Below, in pieces: positions 49,393 to 61,700 of a DNA stretch of 64,000 nt. How positions within the stretch are numbered: position 1 is the stretch's first letter; each line of letters begins with the position of its first letter. The translations under genes and the position numbers were made by a program. The notes beneath the pieces were generated by a model that was not told the DNA's origin, made no database searches, and was given only the letters and a program-made list of their open reading frames with translations. Origin of the DNA: Thelephora terrestris (Eukaryota; Basidiomycota; Agaricomycetes; Thelephorales; Thelephoraceae); NCBI GenBank assembly GCA_015956445.1, contig WIUZ02000001.1, forward strand, positions 3,782,001 through 3,846,000, given 5' to 3'.

Positions 49393-52135
49393 ATGGCAAT
49401 TGAGAAGGAAGGGACATCAAACAAAATGGATGTCGACGGCGAGCTGTTCCCGCAAATCGGGACTGCAGACATCAAGCCCGCCGTGGGTTATGTCTATGAT
49501 ATACTCATGATGGCCCACCATAACCGTAGTACGGACCACGACGAAAAACCAGGACGGATAACCGTCATATACGACAGACTGAAACAGTCGGGTTGCCTAC
49601 GGTTGATGAAGAAGATACCATGCCAGCCCGCCACCCAGGAAGACATCCTCACGGTGCACTCCGCGGACCATTGGGACAAGGTCATGTCATATAGCTGTCG
49701 GTAATTTTGCTTTTGTATGTCGCGACGCGTATAAATTGAGGAATTCAACACGATTTAGTGATGACCGACGAGGACATTGAGCATTCGGAAGTGTTCTACG
49801 GCGAAAAGTCTCTTTATGTCTGTCGGGAAACGCCTATGGCAGCGAGGTTCAGTTGCGGTGGCGTGCTCGAGGCGGGGAGAGCCATTGCCCGTGGAGAGGT
49901 CAAGAAAGCGTTCGCGATCGTCAGACCGCCTGGTCATCATGCCGAACCGCTCGATGCTATGGGATTTTGCTTTTTCAATAATGTCGCTGTGGCCACAAAG
50001 GTGCTACAAGCGACCACACAGTTTAAAAGGATCCTGATCCTGGATTGGTAAGCTGACGATAGTGAACTGTCCGGCTCGAATCAAACCTAATGCAGCTTCC
50101 AGGGACGTTCATCACGGTATGAGTTTCACAATATCTTCGTAACGCCGACATAACTGACCCCCGCAAGGCAACGGCACCCAACTGGCATTCCTTGACGACC
50201 CTTCGGTGTTATACATTTCTATACATCGATATGACCAAGGGAGATTCTACCCAAGTGGGAAGTTTGGGAACATGAAGTCCCGGGGAGAAGGGGCTGGGTT
50301 TGGATAGTCAGTTCAATTTCTCATCTCCACCGACCCAGAGTATTTACAAAGAAGATAGTTCTGTCAACGTTCCTTGGCCTTCCAAAGGAATGGGTGACGC
50401 CGAGTACCTGTGGGCGTTCCAGAAGATTGTGATGCCCATCGCTATGGAGTTCTCTCCGGATCTCGTCATAAGCAAGCTTCATTCCTGCATCCAATGAATT
50501 TTCAATGACGTTGAGGTATCTTTTAGTTTCAGCGGGCTTTGATGCCGCGGAAGGCGATGAGTTAGGAGAGTGCAATGTCACCCCTACCGGCTACGCCCAT
50601 ATGACCGCGATGCTATGTACCCTGGCAGAGGGACGTGTGCTCGTGGCTCTCGAGGTAAGAAGATTACGCCAAGGAAGATTTGGCCATGGCTGAGTTCAAT
50701 AGGGAGGCTACAATCTCAAATCCATCGCTAGCTCCGCAGTGGCTGTGACAGAGACACTCCTTGGACGGCCTCCTCCATCTATAAACTCCCTCTCCGTCTC
50801 AGAGTATGGTACAGAAACGGTTTGGCTCGTGGCCCGTGAGCAGTCTAGTTTTTGGAAATCCATCGACGTGGATTCCTGCCAGCCGAGACCTGGTACGTGA
50901 CCTGGGAGATTCCCGTTTCACAACCTTTTTTGACGGTGTGACAGGTCCCCGCCAACAACCACCAAGCCTTGAAGGTATTACATCCGGTTTTTCTGCGAAG
51001 TTCTTGTTCACCGTGCGCAGAGCAGCTTAAGTTACATCGCCAGGCATTTGTTTATTCTGAAGAAAAACTTGCCTCGCTTCCACTGTTGCCCGATACCGCC
51101 AGACTTTTCACGGGGCAGGTAGCTTCCACGTTAGTTATTTCCTATATTTTCCCGCGCGTATCTGACGGGCAATCAGTCAGGACTTTGAGACAAATGATGT
51201 TGCCGTTTTCTTCTTGCATGAATTGTAAGTCAAACTTTCACATGTACGCCCCAGCTCACCCCTTCCTCACCAGCGGGAAGTTCTCTACAGCACCCGAACA
51301 GACGATATTCAATGTCCACGAGGAACTTACGCGTCTCGTACGAAGCAGCATCTATCGTTACGCCCTCTCACTGAAGTCATGAACAGACTCGAGCATCTAG
51401 CGCAGTAATAAACTGGGCCAGAAAGGCTGGGTACTCTTTAATCGATGTCAACATCTCTCCGACCGGCCCGGTGACGGTACGCAACTGGTCCTGGGATTCA
51501 CTGCGGCCCGTTTAACCATTCTTTTGGTAGAGGCGAGAAGAGAGGACTTGCGTCACTAATCTCTTGACATACATCTGGGATAACTACCTCTCGTGAGTTC
51601 GATCAGCCCCATACACTGGTCACTGTGCTTGATAGTCTCAGGATCTTGAACGCCAAGCATATTATAATTATTGCTCAAGATGCCGCGACTTACAAGGTCA
51701 TGGACCTCCTTGACGCTCGTTGTATGAATCCAGCTTGAAGACAAGACGATCGCGCTGATTTCGTCCCTTTTTCCCCAGCTGCGTCCGTAATGGACGTGAA
51801 CCCGACGATCATCCAACTTGTGGATGGATTGGAGTTCCCTGTTCTCCCACGGAACCCGTCCGCTGGCGACCCGCTGAACGTATGGTACATCAAGGTATCT
51901 CACCATAACTTTCCAGACTGTTTCGAATTCTCATTCGCGAACACCGGTTTGTTAGCACTCCCGCATATTTGTACCCGCACATCGCGTTGTTCCCGTGATG
52001 ACCACGAAGGACTATGGTAGTATACTCATGGTTGACGGAGCATCACCTGGGTCGACAGGTCTATTGCTTGGGTCTCTCTCGGGAATTCAGAAGTTGGTGA
52101 CGAAAGAGATCGAAGATGCTCGATCTGAGGAGTGA
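49393..52135 (+). CDS. HDA1: Class II histone deacetylase, Hda1/Clr3 type, with Arb2 domain
   Basis: A zinc-dependent lysine deacetylase acting in heterochromatin and gene repression. The N-terminus [18 protein letters not shown] leads into the HDAC domain: [33 protein letters not shown], the catalytic RPPGHHAEP, zinc-site [53 protein letters not shown] and [18 protein letters not shown]. The metal-binding Asp/His/Asp residues are all kept. After several introns the C-terminal Arb2-like domain follows: [78 protein letters not shown] and [14 protein letters not shown], ending SEE with TGA at 52133-52135. At least twelve introns, including one GC-AG intron (50472-50526) and one with donor GTCAGT near 50308. 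Confidence 0.9.
50472..50526 (+). other. GC-AG intron within HDA1
   Basis: Between PDLVI and [11 protein letters not shown] the only boundary that restores the catalytic motif uses donor A|GCAAGC and acceptor TTTTAG, a 55-nt intron. GCAAG is the known minor donor class. Without it the frame runs into a stop (KLHSCIQ then TGA) before the active-site Asp. Confidence 0.75.
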
Positions 52136-52640
52136 GGCTGGATTTTGTGGCGTTCTTGACGAGCTGCCTAAATGCGTAGGATTCCTGGATGTTATCACAT
52201 TGCTCTCGTATTATACAAGTGTTTTGGTTCCTAGAACTTCGTAGGGAGATTTGGACCCACTGTCCATCTGCCGTATTGGTGCGACCGAAGCCGCATCCGT
52301 TGGTATGAAATCCGGCATACCGTCTACTTTCCACATAATTGGCATACATATTACCATGCTACATGAAGCCCGTGGGCGCCGTATCCATATACATAAATCA
52401 TAACGCCATACAACTTGGAAATGAGAAAGGAGCAGAAGAACCAAAAATAGGTACGTGCAGACACAGCACTCGAAAACATAAAATACTAACAAACTCCCCG
52501 CACGGCGAGACAAATCAGTGAGGGCCGTTCATGCAATGAACGTCAAATCAAAATAACAGGGTCTGGAGGTTGAAGCTTGAAGGACAGATATCAGAGGCCG
52601 CGAATACCAAAGCGAGATCATCCGACGCTCACCATTACAT

Positions 52641-55600
52641 CTAGTCCGATATGCTCCCAGCTAAAGGGAACAAAGGGAAGTCACCGATCCACTTCTCGAA
52701 GGCTGAGCATTCCAGCCCCCGCCGCTCACTGGCAGCCGGGGTCCTCAACTCTGCCACGTCCACATCCATATCCAGCGGCTCGATGCAACGTTGGTAATCC
52801 TTGGCAAGAAGTAACTCTCCGCTCTGCAATAGCGCTCGTACCCTCTCTCGAAGCATTCCGGTAGGCCTTTCCCATTCGCCTGGAGGTAGAAACTTGAAAA
52901 GTAGGCCAGAGAAATAAATTGCCTTCCACCTCATCCGGTCAAGGTCCTCGCTCATCTCGGTCTTCGAATCCCTGACGACAGGGTCCTTGATAATATTCTC
53001 CATCTCCTTAATTAACGCCCTCACCCTTCCGATGTCTACTTGAGGCTGACGTAGTTTGAGCAGCGCGAGGGTCGAATAGATGTGCAAGTCGAGGATGTCC
53101 TCTTCCGCCGTGTTCGCCTCGAGATCGGTTCTAACGGCGTGCAATGTGTTTGTGAACGAGCCCGCGTTTATCCCCCTCGCGAACGTGGAGGCTTGGTTCG
53201 ATGAGCCGAGGTTGAGGATCATGGCCACCGCGTAAGTTGCCATTTGCCAGCTGTAGCCGTCCTCGAGAGCGGCCTTGAGCAGATTCAGTGAGCGGTGAGC
53301 GGTGAATTTCGGTAGCGTAGATTTAGTAGCAAGGTGGCACTGGGCAGCTGCGGCGAACGCGTCGACGCCAAGACAGTTCATCCGCTTGACGTGATTTTCC
53401 GGGATCGTGCGGTGGTCTCCTGGGTTTGTCGTCAAGGTCCAGATGCGAACGATATCCTCGAGAATTGACTTTCGCGCCCTGAATGCGTACGGGACACGGG
53501 ATATGAGCCAGAAACCGAACATGGCGACATCGGTGTCATGATTGACATTGGCTATCAGGGCATCAATTAGCTCCCAGGCGAGCCCGTCGAACTCGATCTC
53601 CCGCTCCACCAGAGGTCTCCTCCTTTCTTGGGGTAATAGGAGGTCCAAAGCGTAGGTGATTAACGCCCTGAGCACGGACTCGTCGCCTGTCCACGGCGAG
53701 TCGTAATCTTCGTAGTCCAATTGGAGGAAGGAGCCCACCAAGGACGCGCTGCCGTAGTTTCCCCGGGGGATACACGCGTGCATGCCGTGAATGAGGCCGA
53801 CGAGAGCTCCGTTATCGAGGGGCTTGTCACCGCAAAAGTGCTGCACAAGGATCGCCCTGATCTTCTCGAGGAACTCCCACCGATCCTGGATCTTTAGCCT
53901 CTCTCCCTCCGACGTCACCTCCTCTGTCGCATATTCTGGGGAAAGCCACGCGGCCGCCATCAGCAAACGTTCCCGAATCCCTTCCAAGTGTGAGGTATTG
54001 AAGCTCTCGTCAAAGGCATCAACCGCGAGCTGCTGTGCTGCCCAGGCAACTAACGGGGTGACGGAAATCCCTCCAACGTCGTGGTCTTGATCCAAATTTC
54101 GATCCACCACCGACTGAAATTTGATATGCCCGAGCACAAGGACACAATCGATGGCGGTGTCGGCCTTTCCCCGATTAGCGGTGTCGGGCTCTCCCCGATT
54201 AGCGGCCTCTTCCCGAGTAGCGGCCTCGCGGAACCAGGAATCGAGGGTGAAGTTGAGGAACACGACCACCGACTTGGGAAATTTGTGAGCACGAGAAGAG
54301 GAGATCAAGGCCAAACTCGACGCGACTTTCTGGGACTCGGTCGTATCGAGTGGCATCTGAGAGAGCCACAGGATGGCTTCTTCTTGGACCCTCTGGCTGG
54401 TATCGATCTTATCCAGGGAGTCACTGAACGAGTCCGCCCACCAGACTCGCATATGCGTGTATTCTGCTGGAAGTATTGTCGGGGTTTTTAGGTACCAAGC
54501 ACCAAGAGCGCCTCCAGCGAAGATTGTCCGGGCCAACGGCCACAAGATGGCGCCTATCAAGTAGCGGAGAGCGAGGAAGCAACCGTGTGCGAAAACATCC
54601 ACAATTGATATAACGACCTTCCCGATAAAGACGGAGAGTCTGTGGACGAGTAGTGTCGAGTAAGGGCGGAATGGGGCGTTCGCCACGAAGGGGAGCAAAG
54701 TCGATACGAAGTACGTGATGCCGAAAATTCCACCGATGGTAATGTATACGGTCGCCACCTTCACGTCGATCTGCCAGAGGTATATAACTGCACCGGAGAA
54801 GAACATGAGGACGGAGGAGTGGAGGAGTGGTGGAAGGAGAGCAATGAGAGTGTGGACTTTCAACCTCTGGAACCCCATGTAGCGAACTTGACGCTGGCAA
54901 GCTCGAAAGAGGTCGACAACTGGATTCGCGCCGCCATCGTAATCCGACAACCATTCTTTGCAAATGATAGCACCGAAACTGGCTCCGAGACTCGCAGAGA
55001 GGCTGGCGAACCAGAGGCAGTTGACTGCAATGATGAAATTGGAGGGTTGAAAGGGGGCGGTTGGGTCGGACATGCTTGCCAGAGTCGGGTCACGACCGTT
55101 CAACAACTGGTAAAGGAGTAGGGCAGATTGTTGTTGATAGTCAGGCGCCAGACCGCCGAGGGCCGTGATGAGGAATGAGGTGACGATGGCAGAGAACAAG
55201 GCAGCCTGTGTATATGATGTCAGTCCAAGCAGATTTGAGGACCCAATATGAGACTCACGAAAATGAGCAACACGTCCAAATCTGTATTCCACTTGGACAA
55301 TCTCTTCTGATCATACTGTTCTGAAATCTTATTATAAGTGGGCCACAAGTCCGCGTGGAGACCACCGGATACGTCCGCGGGCTTATAATGGGGAGGCATG
55401 GAATCCGAGGGAGGGGAGATCATAGTATTGAGCCGGTAGTTGTCTGTAGTATACTGGCGGGAATAAGTAAACCCCCCTACGCCTTCACCAGGAGCAGGCT
55501 GTCGGGATCGCACTGGACTAAGAGCCGGAGGGTGCACCGGACTGCGTGGGATATGTGGAGTGGGCATGGGCATAACATTCGGCGAGCGTGACTGTGGTGG

Positions 55601-55912
55601 GGAATCCAGAGCAAAGGGTTCGTAGGTGTTGCGTCGGGTCGTTTGTCGTCTAAGGCCGGCGCGAGGAGGCAGCTCTGGGGATGGCGGTTGTGAGGGTCGG
55701 GGTGGTACCGCAGGAGCAGTCTGGATTTCTTGTGGAAAGGTTTCGGACTGGGGGGACTCTGTTTCGACCGTCTGAACAGTGTTTGCACGGAATATCTTTT
55801 GATTGGTGACGAGACTCAGTGGTCGTCCACGTCCACTACCCAAAGAACCGCTCATCGGACGGGGAGGAGCGTGGCCTGAGTTGGGATTTGTCCAGCTCCT
55901 ACGAGGTAACAT
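52641..55912 (-). CDS. DUF6535-domain multispanning membrane protein
   Basis: Two exons. Exon 1 (from 55912) encodes a disordered Pro/Ser/Arg-rich N-terminus and then GGLHADLWPTYNKISEQYDQ and LSKWNTDLDVLLIF; a 53-nt GTGAGT...CACAG intron (about 55206-55258) leads in frame to AALFSAIVTSFLITALGGL. The DUF6535 domain continues with IAVNCLWFASLSASLGASFG, KEWLSDYDGG and CQRQVRYMGFQRLKVHTLI, and has four or more membrane segments (also FFSGAVIYLWQIDVKVATVY). The remaining ~650 residues are a helical cytosolic region of unknown fold. DUF6535 is expanded in Agaricomycetes and has no established function. An 8-residue tandem repeat (ANRGEPDT-type) lies at 54154-54219. The stop is at 52641-52643. Confidence 0.85.
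54154..54219 (-). repeat. Imperfect 24-bp tandem repeat in the DUF6535 gene
   Basis: Two nearly identical 24-bp units (54154-54177 and 54178-54201) differing at two positions, followed by a shortened 18-bp unit. On the coding strand they encode ANRGEPDT and ANRGKADT-like octapeptides preceded by REEA. Being a multiple of three, unit gain or loss keeps the frame. Confidence 0.85.
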
Positions 55913-57042
55913 GGTGACTGGGACAAGGGGGATGTGCTAGGCACAATCGTGTGAGGGCCAGGATATATAGCGCATGGCCACCGCGAAGACATGCCCCAGA
56001 TTTTGAAATATCGCTCGTCGAGCCGTTTCCCGTATCTGTGTTCCAAGATACAGATTGACGTACGGCGTTCAGCACAACATTCAGATCGTGAGATGAAAAG
56101 CGCGTTGTTGCAGCGCGGTCACAGAAATCATCGAGGTCGAGGGTTGGCCCGATGAGATGCGGTAACCGATCGCCGATCTGTGAAGTGAGATGGCAGTAGG
56201 ATAAACCTCGAAGATATGGGCGCATTTAGAATACTGAAGCGGGGTGTGAAGGAAAAGTCTTTGAAAGTAGCGTAAGCTCTGGGTGTCGCCCCGGATATGC
56301 CTCGCGCAAGTCGCACGAGGCTGCACACGCAGGAGTCCGGAACTTTCAATCAGCGACCGCACTGACCCCTTCCATTCCATCGGTTCACGGATAGTCCGCC
56401 TGACAAGGAGGTGTGTTTGATCTGACTGATCCTGCCGTCTAACAACTTCAGCGTGGCAAACACGCCCAACAATACTCCCTCGTCTGGACCGTCGAGCCTC
56501 CTGCCATCTCCTTGGTATAATCCAAATCCACTCCCCCTTCCACGTCATCCTCTTTGAGGCAAGGAGGTCAATTCCTTGTTCGGAGCGTTGGAGATCACCC
56601 TCGCAGACGATCCGACGAAAGTTGCCTCTGGACTTCATCTGATCTCGAGTTAAGTTTGTTGTCCCGACTGAACCTGGCGATGTTGTCTGAATAACCCGAC
56701 GCTTTAAGCGATTTGCCGTATGACCTGTTCGACGTTTTCAGCAAAAAAAGCCATAAAACGCCAACCGCTGCATGTTAGCTAACCTGATCCTGTCAACCGA
56801 AGGATGTCGCATTCTTCGCCTTCTGGATCATTCAAGCTCTCTTTCCCTCGCCTGCCTCCCGTTCCGAGTTTAATGTCGAGGGTATGCGGCTTCTAAGCAA
56901 GAACCGAAGGGTCAGATTCTCCAGATATAGAATGCATTGTTGCTATAAATACTCGGGCGGCCCCTTGACAACATTCCAAGTTGAAACGCTTGCCTTTATC
57001 GCCACCGCCGGTGATCCAACGACGCACGAATAGTCCATAAGT

Positions 57043-58002
57043 TTGCGTCCCAGAACCTGGACTTCGCGAGGCAAGGCCGGTTCGAACAAGAGGGGTCCAT
57101 CTTCAAGCGACGTCGGTCGTCCACTCGCGTGCAAAGTGAGAATATCGTCCAAGAGTATGCACCGGCGAGATCAAGAGGATGGTCGGTCTCGGCAGTCCGC
57201 GCGCCCTCGTCAATATTCTCGAGCAGACGCCCATTATGTAAACAGGCAAATTCACACCAGTTCATCGCACACCTCAGTTGTATGCGCCTCCTTGTCAACC
57301 CACATATCCACAGTCCTCTTACATTATGTGTCAATTTCGCGTTTTACACTCGGGATGCCTGAAGTTCGCAAGAATTTCCCGGCCTGTTCGAACCCCAGGG
57401 AGTTCTGGCGTGATCCTAGGGACCAGCCTGGATTGTGGGCAAGGGATGACCCACTCATTTTCGTGATATTTTGGGACGTGCTCGTGGGGGACGGTGTTGA
57501 GAGGTGTGGCTCAATGGGTGATTCTGGTATGCCTCGCATCGATCAGCCAGAAAGACCACGTCCACCTCCGCCACTCCAAGCCCGGAAGCCCAGGCGCACA
57601 TACAAGCGGCCACATACCCCCACCGGGCCCTCCACTCATATCATCGTGTATCCTTGGAAACCCATGAAAGTCGGTCAATCGACAATCCACGTACGAGAGT
57701 CTCCAGGTTCTGACTCCAACCCGCAACGTCACAACAGATCTTTCCTCGATGAGCCGAGTAATTGGCTTCCCTTGCACCAGGTCAAAATTCGCCGAGACCC
57801 CCAGACCCCACTCCTAGTCGGCTTTGTCGCTTCTACCGAGTCCAATTTCGCGGTCGCAGTTTGCACGTGTCGGACGCTCGTGGTAATGAAGAACCTCCCC
57901 GCTATAACTAATTTTCGAAGGTCCTTCCAGTCCACCAGTTCTGACCAATGCGGATGCTTTCCGCAGCTCCCCTCCAAAGACAACAATGGAACCTACCAGT
58001 GA
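57043..58002 (+). CDS. Hypothetical ORF of unknown family
   Basis: An uninterrupted frame of 319 codons, long for chance in this intron-rich genome. The product is basic and proline-rich (PERPRPPPPLQARKPRR, then HTPTGPSTHIIVYPWKP) with no signal peptide, membrane segment or domain that I recognise. Other frames are also open in places, as expected from GC-rich non-coding DNA. It could be a fast-evolving gene, a relic or chance. Confidence 0.2.
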   Translation: MRPRTWTSRGKAGSNKRGPSSSDVGRPLACKVRISSKSMHRRDQEDGRSRQSARPRQYSRADAHYVNRQIHTSSSHTSVVCASLSTHISTVLLHYVSISRFTLGMPEVRKNFPACSNPREFWRDPRDQPGLWARDDPLIFVIFWDVLVGDGVERCGSMGDSGMPRIDQPERPRPPPPLQARKPRRTYKRPHTPTGPSTHIIVYPWKPMKVGQSTIHVRESPGSDSNPQRHNRSFLDEPSNWLPLHQVKIRRDPQTPLLVGFVASTESNFAVAVCTCRTLVVMKNLPAITNFRRSFQSTSSDQCGCFPQLPSKDNNGTYQ

Positions 58003-58059
58003 TGCCGATTTCTAGACACAAAGATATGGGGTGTTTGCAAAATAATCCAAGTAATCCAA

Positions 58060-58200
58060 CTATTCACAGTACACATACTTCACGCCCTTAGGCGTAGCCG
58101 TCAACCCTGGACATTGAAAACCGATCTCACATCGTCCAGGATCACCCTCGCAGGCGACAAACCCGGAGCTGTTTACCATAGATCCTCGCAACAAAGACAT
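58060..58200 (-). CDS. Possible small cysteine-containing peptide or terminal exon
   Basis: A 46-residue minus-strand frame from ATG 58200 to TAG 58060-58062. It contains four cysteines (ACEGDPGRCEIGFQC, then KYVYCE at the end), a pattern seen in secreted cysteine-rich fungal peptides. There is no signal peptide on it, so it could be the last exon of a secreted protein whose earlier exons I could not find. Low certainty. Confidence 0.2.
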   Translation of the reverse strand: MSLLRGSMVNSSGFVACEGDPGRCEIGFQCPGLTATPKGVKYVYCE

Positions 58201-58778
58201 AGTTTCTTGGAAATTTTCACCTAATCACCCGGGTCAAATCGTCCTCACTACCTCGAGCTCACTGCACCAGGTAATTCCTACGAAAACGCTGAATGTGGAC
58301 GCCCGGATGTGATACCTGGGCAGGATCTCGGGAGTTATTGTCATGCGCGATCGTCAAAGGCTCGAAGCTGATTCGTCGACATCACCGGGAGGTTACCATC
58401 ATATCGTGAAGGAAAATGGTACCAAACCGCGATTGTAGTACATACAGAGAAGAACTACCCGTTTAGAACAGGAGCAGTGCGTGAGAAACCAAAGAGGAAA
58501 AAATGCAGCCTAGATAGCGATACGTGTATGCGACAGATGAGGCTTGTGAGGAAAAATCAAAGCATTGGAACGGGAGGGGTACGGAAAGCAAAAACGGAGG
58601 ATGGATGGTAAATTGCACAGCGTGCGATGATGAAGATGCAAACAAAAACATGTCGATGATTTTGACATAAGGAATAATTTAACCCTTAAAACGCTCGGTC
58701 ATGGTGAGTGTCGCGATGCTGAGAGAAAAACAGAGGAGACTTCAGGCAACGTCCGTGTGTGATGCCGAAGCGCCATGG

Positions 58779-61700
58779 TCACTTGAGGGTATTTTCTATA
58801 GGATCCTGATTTTCGGGTGATCCGATTAATGTAGGAGACACCATGGCCACCATCCGGGATTTTCGTTGTTCGTCTGCAAGTTGGAGCATACTCCTCAGGC
58901 TCTCCTCGCGCACCGGTTTTGTAAGGATGCTGTTAAATGTTACCCTGTCAGATCCGAAAGGGGAAGCAACGGAAGGACATACTAATCGGCTCCAGCAGCA
59001 AGGTATTCCTCCTGGTCAGGTAAGAGGGCGTTTCCCGTCACGCCAACCACCAGATCCTTCCTCCCCAACTTCCTCAACTTCCTAACCATCTCCACACCGG
59101 AGAGAACGGGCATCTGATTGTCCAAGAACACCACAGCGAACTTTCCCTCTGACGTTCCTGGAGTGGGAGGACCATCTATCTCTTGATTGACACCTGGACT
59201 CCCAACGCTACCTTCGGCAAAATATTCCCCTTCGTTCGAAGCCGGAGTATCCACGCCGCGACAATCGCTCACCCCAGTGATCAGTTCCAAAGCCTCTCGA
59301 CCGTTCACTGCCGTAGTAACCACGCATTTCAATCGTTCCAGCAGGCGCTGCATCAGCATCCTCGTCATCCTATCATCATCTACCACCAAAACCGGCAACC
59401 CAGGCGCAACCTCCATGCTCCTCTCATTTTCTGGGGTGGGGGGACCTATGAGAGAGGGAGACAAACGATCTCCGGGAGATCGTATCGTAGGGAAACGTGG
59501 CGGCTTGGGAAGATCAATGTGCGTAGGTCTCTTCGACATTGTGGTTGGTGGCGGAGAAGAATCTTGCTTCGAAGTGGACGCATTGTCGTTGGGTTTTTCT
59601 TTTTTCAGTAGAGGTGAGTCCAAGGCTTGAGTCTTCAAAACCTCCAAGGACTCCCTCAGGGCTGGGGCTGATTCCAGAATATCACTAGCTTTCCTTGGCA
59701 CGAGCTGAACGAGCCCATCGACATCGGTTACGCGCTCTAGAAGCGTCGCCGACGCCACAGGGTCGGTCTGAGCCTTCTCGAGGTGAGGATGTAAAGAAGC
59801 TAGGGAAAGTGGGTGATCCATGGAGCCGGTCCGCGAAGCTGTAGGACGCCCCTGTACGAGTGGCAGGACTTTCTTGCCAACGCCCAACGCTGTGGGGAAG
59901 ACACGTGCGGGTGAGCTGCGGAGTATCGGACTTTGGCAATTCACTCACGTAGTTCAACCCAGAAAGTTGACCCGACGCCAACCTTGGAATCGAGTCCCAA
60001 TCGACCACCACTCAACTTGACGATCTGTCGAACCAAAGCCAGCCCCAAACCTGTGCCCTTTCCGCCTTGCTGTCTCCCCACTTCAGTCTGGTTGAAAGCA
60101 TCTGTCGCGCGATGTCACCCTGACGCACAGAAGGGACCACAAGAGAGACTCACTGAACAGCTTGATTTCATGCATCTCCTTCTCGTGAATTCCACACCCG
60201 GTGTCGCTGACCTCTATCCGCACCACGATCCTCTCAGCAGGTTTAACCTTCTCATCGACCTCCGTGTCGTGCTGTTTCAGCAGGTCCGCGGAGAGTCCAT
60301 TGGTCCCTGACCTGCCTTTCTCATCGACCGCACCACCCTTCTTGGTTTCCCGTTTGTTACTGTGAGATCTACTGAGCGGCGGGGTCTTCTGAGAGGCGGG
60401 GGAAGTCGGATGTGGAGATGAGGCGCTTCGGTGGGCTTTGAAGGGACTATCAGGGGAAAGAGCGACCAGCTTGGTTCTTATGGCGACAGTTCCACCTGTG
60501 GGAGTGAACTTGAATGCGTTACCCGCCAGGTTGGTGATAATCTGGCGGAGCCGGTTCTCGTCGCCAAGAACCACCCCGTCGTACTTTGCTATAGCCTCCT
60601 GAATCTCCTCTTCGTTCTGACCCAAAGCGGAAAATAGGGCCCGTCCCGCGACCTGTCGTTTGTATGTTAACTTCGCCGTCCCCAACGTTGGCTTGGGAAA
60701 AATGACGCACATCATCTATCGTTTGATCAAGCTCCGTCACAAAATGGAGCTTCTTGGAGTCGGCATCGAGTTTGAGGGGGGCAATCAGGGAACGCATGAT
60801 TTGATGGAAAACGTAGGGCTGAGGAGCCAGTCATTTTACAACACGAGAACAAAAGTGAAACGGGTGCGTACCTTGTTGTAGTTCTCAAACCTGCCACTAT
60901 CCATGCGATGGCTGTCGCAAGTTAACGACCTTGCAATAAGATTCACTGGCAGGCAAACTCACAAGTCCAGCACGTCGTTAAGAACTGTGACACAAAAAAA
61001 ATCTCCATCAGGGGCTTTTTCGCAAGGAATGCTCCTGGACCTACCCTTCGACATCATATTCAAGCTATCTTCCAGCGCCTTGAACTCGATCTCGTGGGCC
61101 TTGTCGACAGCGTTGCGCGCGCTCATGTTTTGTACGGCAAGCACTAGCGGTTAAAAGGCAGATGAGTCCTGAAACAGAGTGGAAACGTAGTGTAGCACGT
61201 ACGTGCAGTGTTCAAGGGCACTCTGACCTGTAAATATCAAAAAAAAGGTAAATCAAAATTCACCCAAAGCATCAACAATCAAAGCACTTATCATGGAAGA
61301 CGTATCTAAACACTCGGCTTCAGCACGTCGAGAATCGAATAGATCGCGACGAAAACTCACGAAGTCAATCTCCGTTTGGAATCCGCAGCTTTACGCTCGT
61401 TGACCTGTGCTTTTTGTGTGGCCTTGAACTGGGTCTTGAGCTGATCACGCAAGGTGAACAGGCGCCTTTCCGCTACTTCTCTTACATAGTGCACGTAGAG
61501 GATGAAGGCCTCGAATATGATGATACTGGCAGCAATCCTACCATACTTAGCCCGCACCGGTAAGAATAGCACCAAAGACCTGGAAGGGTGGTCCATTTCA
61601 GCGATGGATTTAGAGCATAAAACCGATTGATTTGAGGGGCTTACGGGATAACAAAGCAGAGTGACCCCAGCAATGCGGGGAAACGGTTCATGCCCAGTCC

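Larger units (their letters stand above)
55913..58778. other. 2.9-kb gene-poor interval
   Basis: This stretch separates the DUF6535 and histidine kinase genes. The first ~100-200 bases should be the DUF6535 promoter and the last part the kinase 3' UTR. It contains a 319-codon plus-strand frame (57043-58002) and a 185-codon minus-strand frame (56081-56638), neither with a recognisable motif, and a short cysteine-containing frame at 58060-58200. No transposon signatures were seen by eye. Confidence 0.5.
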
